Shown piece by piece: positions 35,797 to 35,855 of a stretch of 35,855 nucleotides of DNA. The number at the start of each line of letters is the position of its first letter. Within the stretch, counting starts at the first letter, position 1. This DNA comes from Deltaproteobacteria bacterium (GTDB lineage: Bacteria > Desulfobacterota > Desulfuromonadia > Desulfuromonadales > JAAYDE01). Both the position numbers and the translations under genes were made by a program. Below the pieces are notes generated by a model. It was not told the origin of the DNA and searched no databases. It was given only the letters and a program-made list of their open reading frames with translations. The stretch is from contig JAFGOW010000051.1 in assembly GCA_016926265.1 (NCBI GenBank), positions 1 through 35,855 on the forward strand, in the 5' to 3' direction.

Positions 35797-35855
35797 GTGG
35801 ATAAAAACCAGCTCAAAGAGATCGAACGGCGCCGCACCTTCGGCATCATCAGCCA
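35797..35855 (+). CDS. prfC: peptide chain release factor 3 (5' end only; runs off the right edge)
   Basis: GTG start after AAGGGGGAGCGGG. Translation (V/M)DKNQLKEIERRRTFGIIS matches the RF3 N-terminus (E. coli ...VAKRRTFAIISHPDAGKTT). Confidence 0.75.
   Translation, partial: MDKNQLKEIERRRTFGIIS

Noticed and set aside
1-35855. Search for CRISPR arrays, tRNA/rRNA genes, insertion sequences, phage or defence islands
   Set aside because: No repeated spacer-repeat pattern, no transposase, integrase or phage-like proteins, and no tRNA-like cloverleaf or rRNA seen by eye. A computational scan (tRNAscan-SE, CRISPRCasFinder, ISfinder) would be needed to exclude them formally.

Overview
This 35.9 kb window is GC-rich bacterial chromosome and is mostly ordinary, vertically inherited-looking gene content. 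The gene set resembles Desulfuromonadales/Geobacter-type deltaproteobacteria, which is an inference from content only. I found no CRISPR array, tRNA, rRNA, transposase, integrase or phage module. In order, the genes are: lon (partial, -), a B12-binding radical SAM protein (-), a YadH/YadG-type ABC exporter pair (-), a non-canonical Nramp-like transporter (-), a DinG-family helicase with an N-terminal JAMM-like domain (+), an amidohydrolase (-), a DUF4126 protein (+), an ACT-domain protein and a phenylacetate-CoA ligase (-), a 1-Cys peroxiredoxin (+), a stand-alone PDC/cache-like periplasmic protein (+), a C-terminal processing protease (+), bamD (-), rpoH (-), a methyltransferase plus mlaE-F-D-A-C plus a cNMP-binding protein (+), a DUF4080-like radical SAM protein (-), an unusual radical SAM protein (+), a glrK-qseG-glrR (qseEGF) cluster (+), two small envelope proteins, a TIGR04211-like SH3 protein, a CHASE-HK / Rcp1-type RR / REC-PAS-HK signalling cluster, and the 5' end of prfC. 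The observations most worth a second look are: (1) a near-perfect CIRCE operator just downstream of a sigma70-type promoter in the rpoH leader; (2) an Nramp homologue whose TM1 DPGN motif reads GTSH; (3) a JAMM-DinG fusion; (4) an unannotated 25-aa cationic amphipathic peptide ORF with a strong Shine-Dalgarno in an AT-rich island; (5) a complete glrK-qseG-glrR operon outside its best-known enterobacterial context; (6) a cNMP-binding protein translationally coupled to the mla operon; (7) a radical SAM enzyme with a long uncharacterised N-terminal extension. I did not find a clear, wholly new multi-gene system.
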